From Acidobacteriaceae bacterium (GTDB lineage: Bacteria; Acidobacteriota; Terriglobia; Terriglobales; Acidobacteriaceae): DNA of 64,000 nt. A model generated the notes under the pieces. The model ran no database searches. It was not told where the DNA came from and saw only the letters and a list, made by a program, of their open reading frames with translations. The DNA lies in NCBI GenBank assembly GCA_903642235.1, contig CAHJWL010000014.1, forward strand, positions 1 to 64,000, given 5' to 3'. Positions 53,716 to 64,000 of this stretch are shown here, in pieces (the first letter of the stretch is position 1; every line of letters begins with the position of its first letter). Position numbers and translations under genes: made by a program.

Positions 53716-53742
53716 CGTCAAGCGCGGCGAGCAGGCACCGTC

Positions 53743-57021
<3,279 letters not shown>

Positions 57022-57088
57022 CGTTCTCTCTTCCTGACTCTGTTCCTGTACCCGTTACGGACCGCTGTACCAGTGCCCGACAGCAAAC

Positions 57089-57108
57089 GGCGCGGCCATC
57101 GCCGCGCC
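57089..57108 (-). promoter_or_regulatory. intergenic hairpin between carA and carB
   Basis: On the minus strand GGCGCGGC-GATG-GCCGCGCC: a perfect 8-bp GC stem with a 4-base loop, six bases after the carA stop. No T run follows, so it is not an ordinary terminator; it may tune carA/carB ratio or stabilise mRNA. Confidence 0.5.
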
Positions 57109-57113
57109 ATGCA

Positions 57114-58253
57114 TCACTTCTTGAACTCTTCCATCATCCGGCGAAAGTCCCGGAACAGATAATGCGAATCGTGCGGTCCCGGGCTCGCCTCCGGGTGATA
57201 CTGCACGCTAAACATTGGATCGCTCGTGTGCTTCAGCCCCGCACACGTCTGGTCGTTCAAGTTCACATGCGTCACCGCAACGCTCTTCGCGTCGAGCGTC
57301 TCCGGATCCACTGCGAAGTTATGGTTCTGCGACGTAATCTCGACCTTGTCGGTCTCCAGATTCTTAATCGGGTGATTGCCGCCATGGTGCCCGAACTTCA
57401 GCTTGTACGTCTTGCCGCCGAGCGCCAGCCCAAACAGTTGGTGGCCTAGACAGATTCCGAACATCGGCGTCTTGCCCTGCAGCTTCTGAATGGTCTCAAC
57501 CGCATACTCGAGCGGCTCCGGATCCCCTGGCCCATTCGAGAAAAACACGCCGTCCGGCTTCATCTCGAGCACATCCTCTGCCGACGTCTTCGCCGGAACC
57601 ACCGTCACCCGGCAGTTCTCGCGCGTCAGCATCCGCAGGATGTTCTCCTTGATGCCGAAGTCATAGGCCACCACATGCATTGGCTGTGTACCTTCCACAC
57701 CAAAACCAAGCAATACATCGCCAGTCTGGTTGCGCGGCTCCTGCGCATCCCACGTGTACGCCACCTTCGTACTGACCGAGCTCGCCAGGTCCGCACCAAC
57801 CATCTTCTCAATTGACTTCGCTCGATCAATCAGCTCATCCGCCTTCAAGCCCTCGCCCGACGCGATCACACCGCGCATCACTCCGTTCGCCCGCAGGTGC
57901 CGCACCACGGCCCGCGTGTCGACCTCCGCGATCACCGGCACACCATACCGCTCGAGATACTCGTCCGCCACCTGCGTCGATCGCCAGTTCGAGCTCACGG
58001 GCGAAAACTCGCGCGCAACCAAGCCCTCAATGTACGGCCGCTTAGCTTCCGCATCGGACGGCGTCGTCCCGTAGTTCCCAATGTGAGGATTCGTCAGAAC
58101 AACAATCTGTCCCGCATACGAGGGATCCGTAAAGATCTCCTGGTAGCCAGTCAGCGATGTATTGAAGACTACTTCGCCCAGAGCTTCTGTCTGGGCGCCA
58201 AAGCTCTTACCGCGAAAGGTACGCCCGTCTTCGAGCGCAAGCATTGCCTGCAT
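57114..58253 (-). CDS. carA: carbamoyl-phosphate synthase small subunit (glutaminase)
   Basis: Provides ammonia from glutamine to CarB. 379 residues. [20 protein letters not shown] and [34 protein letters not shown] begin the protein. The class-I amidotransferase Cys is in [32 protein letters not shown] and His/Glu in [14 protein letters not shown]. It precedes carB on the same strand and is divergent from hppA with about 210 bases between. Confidence 0.98.
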   Translation of the reverse strand: MQAMLALEDGRTFRGKSFGAQTEALGEVVFNTSLTGYQEIFTDPSYAGQIVVLTNPHIGNYGTTPSDAEAKRPYIEGLVAREFSPVSSNWRSTQVADEYLERYGVPVIAEVDTRAVVRHLRANGVMRGVIASGEGLKADELIDRAKSIEKMVGADLASSVSTKVAYTWDAQEPRNQTGDVLLGFGVEGTQPMHVVAYDFGIKENILRMLTRENCRVTVVPAKTSAEDVLEMKPDGVFFSNGPGDPEPLEYAVETIQKLQGKTPMFGICLGHQLFGLALGGKTYKLKFGHHGGNHPIKNLETDKVEITSQNHNFAVDPETLDAKSVAVTHVNLNDQTCAGLKHTSDPMFSVQYHPEASPGPHDSHYLFRDFRRMMEEFKK

Positions 58254-58466
58254 TGCCTCTCCTAGGAGTGGATTCCACTGATTCTATCAGGCAGAACAGG
58301 ATCCTCAGGAGCCGTCAGGACGCGAACACATTCCCCAAAAACCGGACCCGCCCATCGTTCTTTGCAGCCGCCGTCGATCCATCGTTGACGACCGGGCAGC
58401 CACATGCTGTAATGGCGCGCCTCAGCGTTCTGACCAGTTCCTCGTTCGCCAAAGGAGATTCCTTGC

Positions 58467-60791
<2,325 letters not shown>

Positions 60792-60817
60792 AGCGGCTCT
60801 CTACAGATGCCGGGTGC

Positions 60818-60843
60818 CCCACGTCTCGCGTCTGAGACGTGGG
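60818..60843. terminator. hairpin after hppA
   Basis: CCCACGTCTC-GCGTCT-GAGACGTGGG: a perfect 10-bp stem with a 6-base loop between convergent hppA and the VOC gene. It has no T run, so it may be a factor-dependent or shared terminator, or a repeat; a GTGCCCCACGTCTC-GAGACGTGGG element is familiar to me from acidobacterial intergenic DNA, but only one copy is in this window. Confidence 0.55.
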
Positions 60844-60878
60844 TTCCACCGCAACGCCGACTCACAATGGGTGGAGTG

Positions 60879-61262
60879 TCACCGCGCGATCCGCTCCCCA
60901 AATCGCAGCAGCGCTCCATCCAGGTCGCTCACGGCAAACTCCCGCATCCGCCAGTCTTTATCCTCGGGACTCCCGAGGCACGTCACACCCGCGGCGAGCA
61001 GCTCGTCGTAGAACACATCAACGTCACTCACGTAGAAGTAGACGCCCATCGGATTGAAGGTCCACTCTGCGTCATCCATCCTCGTCAGGTGCAGAGCCTG
61101 TTCGTCGCGGAGCAGAAAGGCATAGCGTGAGCCGTCCTCATACGGCTCGCAGACAAAGCCTAGCCGCTGATAAAACTCCACCGATCGCACCATGTCCCGA
61201 ACCGGCACAATGGCCGCAATCGACCGCAGCATCGCCCGGTCTGTTCCGTCCAGGAGGTCCAT
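60879..61262 (-). CDS. VOC-superfamily (glyoxalase-like) protein
   Basis: 127 residues of the glyoxalase/bleomycin-resistance fold: [29 protein letters not shown] opens the first beta-alpha-beta-beta-beta unit, and [49 protein letters not shown] closes it. It probably binds a metal and a small substrate; bleomycin-resistance-like rather than a defined enzyme. A later start at 61232 is possible. It is convergent with hppA and divergent from the E1 gene. Confidence 0.85.
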   Translation of the reverse strand: MDLLDGTDRAMLRSIAAIVPVRDMVRSVEFYQRLGFVCEPYEDGSRYAFLLRDEQALHLTRMDDAEWTFNPMGVYFYVSDVDVFYDELLAAGVTCLGSPEDKDWRMREFAVSDLDGALLRFGERIAR

Positions 61263-61329
61263 CCCGGTAGCCTACACCGGGTGCCGGATCGGTGGCCAAC
61301 GCAGTACAATCAACCCTCGTGAGGACCGG

Positions 61330-63516
61330 ATGGCGAAGACCGTAGCTGCAGATCACGGAACCGGTGTGCTTGAAGCAAACAGCACCCCAGGCACACTCTC
61401 CCACGAAGAGCTGATCCACTTCTACCGGCTCATGTTCCTCTCTCGCCGCACGGACGATCGCGAGATTATCCTGAAGCGCCAGCAGAAGATCTTTTTTCAG
61501 ATCTCCTGCGCCGGCCACGAGGCTCTCCTCGTCGCCGCCGGCCTCGCGCTCAAGCCCGGCTATGACTGGTTCTTCCCGTACTACCGCGACCGCGCCATCT
61601 GCCTCGCTCTCGGCAACACCGTCGAAGAGCAGCTCCTCCAAGCCGTCGGAGCGAAAGACGATCCGGCCTCCGGTGGCCGCCAGATGCCTTCGCACTGGAC
61701 CTCGAAGCGCCTCAACATCGTCAGCCCTAGCTCGTCGACCGCGACCCAGTGCCTGCACGCCGTAGGCTGCGCTGAAGCTGGACGCTACTTCTCGCATCGT
61801 CCCGCAGCTACCGAAAACTACACCGGCGACTACCGCGAGTTCAAAGACATTACCTTCCACGCCGACGAAGTTGTCTACGTCTCCATCGGCGAAGGCTCCA
61901 CCTCGCAGGGCGAGTTCTGGGAAGCCCTCAACACCGCCTCCAATGGCAAGCTCCCCGTTCTCTTCGTCGTCGAAGACAATCAGTACGCCATCTCCACCCC
62001 CGTCGAAGCCAACACACCCGGCGGCAACATCTCGCGCCTTGTTGCCAACTTTCCCAACTTTCACTTCGCCGAGATCGACGGAACCGACGCCCTCGCCAGC
62101 TACCAGGCCATGGTCGAAGCCGTGCAGTACTGCCGCGATCGCCGCGGTCCCGCTCTCGTCCACGGCCACGTCATCCGCCCCTACTCGCACTCGCTCTCGG
62201 ACGACGAACGCTCTTACCGCTCCGAAGCCGAGATCGAATCCGACCTCCTCCGCGACCCTGTCGCTCGTCTTCGCGCGCAGCTGCTTCACGATCACATCCT
62301 CGATGAGGCCGGCCTCGTAACGCTCGAACAGCAAGTGGAGCGCGAGGTCCAATCCGCCGCTGATCGTGCTCTCGCCGCCGCACCTGCCGAAGTCGCCTCC
62401 ATCCTCACCCACGTCTACTCCGAAGATCTTCGCCCCACTGACCCGGTCTTCGCTACCGGGCCTCATCCCGCCCCGGGTGACAACCTCGAACGCACCATGG
62501 CCGACCTCATCAACACCTGCCTCAAAGACGAAATGCGTCGCGACGAGCGCATCGTCGTCTTTGGCGAAGACGTAGCCGACGCCACCCGCGACGAAGCCCT
62601 TCGCGCCGGCAAGCTCAAAGGCAAGGGCGGTGTCTTCAAGCTCACCGCCGGCCTCCAGACCGAGTTCGGCTCTGACCGTGTCTGGAACTCGCCGCTCGCC
62701 GAAGCCAACATCGTCGGCCGCGCCATCGGAATGGCGGTTCGCGGCCTCAAGCCCGTCGTCGAAATCCAGTTCTTCGATTACATCTGGCCCGCCATGCACC
62801 AGATGCGCAACGAGCTCTCCGTCATGCGCTGGCGCTCGAACGGCCAGTTCACCTGCCCGCTCGTCCTGCGCGTTCCCATCGGCGGCTATCTCACCGGCGG
62901 CTCCATCTACCACTCGCAGTCCGGCGAGTCGATCTTCACTCACACCCCCGGCGTCCGCATTGTGCTGCCTTCCAATGCTCTGGACGCCCTCGGCCTTCTA
63001 CGCACTGCCATCCGCTGCGACGACCCCGTCCTCTTCCTCGAGCACAAGCGGCTCTACCGCGAGACCTTCGGCCGCGCGGTCTACCCCGGCCCCGACTTCA
63101 CCATCCCCTTCGGCAAGGCGAAGATCGTTCGTCCCGGCAAAGACCTCACCGTCATCACCTACGGCGCCGTCGTCCCCCGCGCTCTGCAAGCCGCCGTCAA
63201 ACTCCATCGCGAGTCCGGCATCGACATCGAGCTCATCGACCTCCGCTCCCTCTCCCCCTACGACTGGGAGGCCATCGCCGAAAGCGTTCGCAAGACCAGC
63301 CGAGTCCTCATCGCGCACGAAGACATGCTCAGCTGGGGCTACGGCGCCGAGATCGCCGCGCGCATCGCAGACGAGCTCTTCCACGACCTCGACGCCCCGG
63401 TGCGCCGCATCGGCGCCATGGACACCTTCGTCGCCTACCAGCCTCTCCTCGAAGACGCCATCCTCCCCCAGCCCGACCACCTCTACCGCGCCATGGCCGA
63501 CCTCGCCGCCTTCTAG
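61330..63516 (+). CDS. 2-oxoacid dehydrogenase E1, fused alpha and beta subunits
   Basis: 728 residues joining both halves of branched-chain or similar 2-oxoacid E1. The alpha half (about 20-375) has [34 protein letters not shown] and [18 protein letters not shown]...EDNQYAIS (TPP/Mg site). The beta half (about 385-725) begins [31 protein letters not shown] and ends with the conserved I-G-A-x-D-T-F-V-A-Y-Q. It decarboxylates a 2-oxoacid and passes the acyl group to an E2 lipoyl domain; no E2 or E3 is in the window. Fused E1 genes occur in Bacteroidota and Acidobacteriota. The ATG at 61330 follows GAGGA closely. Confidence 0.95.
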   Translation: MAKTVAADHGTGVLEANSTPGTLSHEELIHFYRLMFLSRRTDDREIILKRQQKIFFQISCAGHEALLVAAGLALKPGYDWFFPYYRDRAICLALGNTVEEQLLQAVGAKDDPASGGRQMPSHWTSKRLNIVSPSSSTATQCLHAVGCAEAGRYFSHRPAATENYTGDYREFKDITFHADEVVYVSIGEGSTSQGEFWEALNTASNGKLPVLFVVEDNQYAISTPVEANTPGGNISRLVANFPNFHFAEIDGTDALASYQAMVEAVQYCRDRRGPALVHGHVIRPYSHSLSDDERSYRSEAEIESDLLRDPVARLRAQLLHDHILDEAGLVTLEQQVEREVQSAADRALAAAPAEVASILTHVYSEDLRPTDPVFATGPHPAPGDNLERTMADLINTCLKDEMRRDERIVVFGEDVADATRDEALRAGKLKGKGGVFKLTAGLQTEFGSDRVWNSPLAEANIVGRAIGMAVRGLKPVVEIQFFDYIWPAMHQMRNELSVMRWRSNGQFTCPLVLRVPIGGYLTGGSIYHSQSGESIFTHTPGVRIVLPSNALDALGLLRTAIRCDDPVLFLEHKRLYRETFGRAVYPGPDFTIPFGKAKIVRPGKDLTVITYGAVVPRALQAAVKLHRESGIDIELIDLRSLSPYDWEAIAESVRKTSRVLIAHEDMLSWGYGAEIAARIADELFHDLDAPVRRIGAMDTFVAYQPLLEDAILPQPDHLYRAMADLAAF

Positions 63517-63758
63517 CCCGCTCGTAGCGTCTGCCTTTGGGTCCACAGCCGTCCTCTCCGACCGAACAGCTCTCTGCAAACTCTCGTCATCTCTCCTCCT
63601 GAGGTGCAGCCGCGGATCCGTCTTCCGCAACAAGCGAAGCGGTCCGTACCAGAAGACGTCGCCATCGACTTCCATCCGCAACACCCTTCCTCATCCCGGG
63701 TCTACTCCCACAGCGCCACTCACCAGAACTCCGACGCATCACTCTCCGGAGAGACTCC

Positions 63759-64000
63759 ATGCCGCCCCTCGCACTCTCATCCCGCTCCGCCCTGGCCCTC
63801 GTTCTCTGCGCCACCCTCCTCGACACCTCTCTTCCCGCACAGCCCGCACCCGCGAAAGCCACCCTCCCTCCATCCCACCGCGACCGCACCGCTCCGCTCA
63901 CCAGCCAGGAGCGCACCCTCCATGCCCTCAATCGCTTCACCTTCGGTCCGCGTCCCGGTGATATCGCGGCCGTCTCCCGGATGGGCCTCGACCGCTGGTT
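63759..64000 (+). CDS. DUF1800 protein, N-terminal part (cut by window edge)
   Basis: The first 80 residues are visible. GGAGAG precedes the ATG. A signal peptide (hydrophobic segment ending LPAQ, about residue 27) and a Pro/Ala-rich linker lead into the DUF1800 start: LTSQERTLHALNRFTFGPRPGDIAAVSRMGLDRW. Such exported proteins are often paired with a DUF1501 gene; the partner would lie outside. The preceding 242 bases after the E1 gene hold no gene or clear signal. Confidence 0.8.
   Translation, partial: MPPLALSSRSALALVLCATLLDTSLPAQPAPAKATLPPSHRDRTAPLTSQERTLHALNRFTFGPRPGDIAAVSRMGLDRW

Noticed and set aside
61138..62943. 601-residue antisense open frame
   Set aside because: It lies opposite the fused E1 gene, is Gly/Val/Glu-rich and has no domain. 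It is a by-product of high GC on the other strand.
62630..63961. 443-residue Ser/Pro-rich open frame
   Set aside because: It is an out-of-frame reading of the E1 gene and the region beyond, and overlaps the start of the DUF1800 gene.

Overview
The window is a GC-rich, tightly packed bacterial chromosome segment with 53 protein genes (one frameshifted, one cut by the right edge). I found no tRNA, rRNA, IS element, prophage or CRISPR array. The best guess for the source is a subdivision-1 Acidobacteriota (Acidobacteriaceae, a Terriglobus/Granulicella/Edaphobacter-like soil bacterium). The reasons are a hopanoid operon, a Tol-Pal system, alpha/beta-fused 2-oxoacid dehydrogenase E1, a proton pyrophosphatase, a DUF1800 protein, and short dispersed repeats (GTCATCCC-GNA-GGGATCTGCTTCT type) of a kind I associate with this group. 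This assignment is inference from gene content, not a database result.

Layout. 1-2926: a 16-bp tandem repeat and a dispersed repeat, a small Cys/His protein, a secreted protein and an acyltransferase. 2983-9514: gpmI, a Tat-exported phosphoesterase, then recR, ybaB, dnaX and a SET-domain gene on the minus strand. 9551-15172: TPR proteins, a PspC-type protein, lysA with a large repeat-derived insertion, and yebC. 15228-22548: a glycosidase-like protein, a PagL-like outer-membrane protein, a frameshifted acetamidase/formamidase, a glycosyltransferase, thiD-unknown-thiS, pyrF and a 59-residue zinc-ribbon protein. 22715-32323: a secreted BamE-like protein, a CPBP membrane protein, accA, dnaE, an M20 peptidase and two alpha/beta hydrolases. 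32570-36947: a PDZ/GAF/PAS histidine kinase overlapping an NtrC-type regulator. 37022-44578: a seven-gene hopanoid operon (ispH, shc, hpnH, unknown, hpnA, hpnG, zinc dehydrogenase). 44683-51950: recN, then tolQ-tolR-tolA/tonB-tolB-pal-cpoB. 52046-64000: a DHDPS-like protein without its Schiff-base lysine, a membrane protein, carB/carA, hppA, a VOC protein, the fused E1 and the start of a DUF1800 protein.

How genes work together. IspH supplies isoprenoid units, Shc cyclises squalene, HpnH adds the adenosyl side chain and HpnG removes adenine. The zinc dehydrogenase that ends this operon is a good candidate for the next, unassigned reduction to bacteriohopanetetrol. RecR, YbaB and DnaX form the classic recombination/replication cluster. 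Tol-Pal maintains the outer membrane. ThiD and ThiS belong to thiamine synthesis; PyrF and CarAB to pyrimidine (CarAB also arginine) synthesis.

The strongest unusual signals are the repeat family that has entered lysA in frame, the hopanoid operon's dehydrogenase and its uncharacterised 148-residue partner, a ThiS with residues beyond its Gly-Gly tail, and several enzyme-family proteins lacking a hallmark residue.
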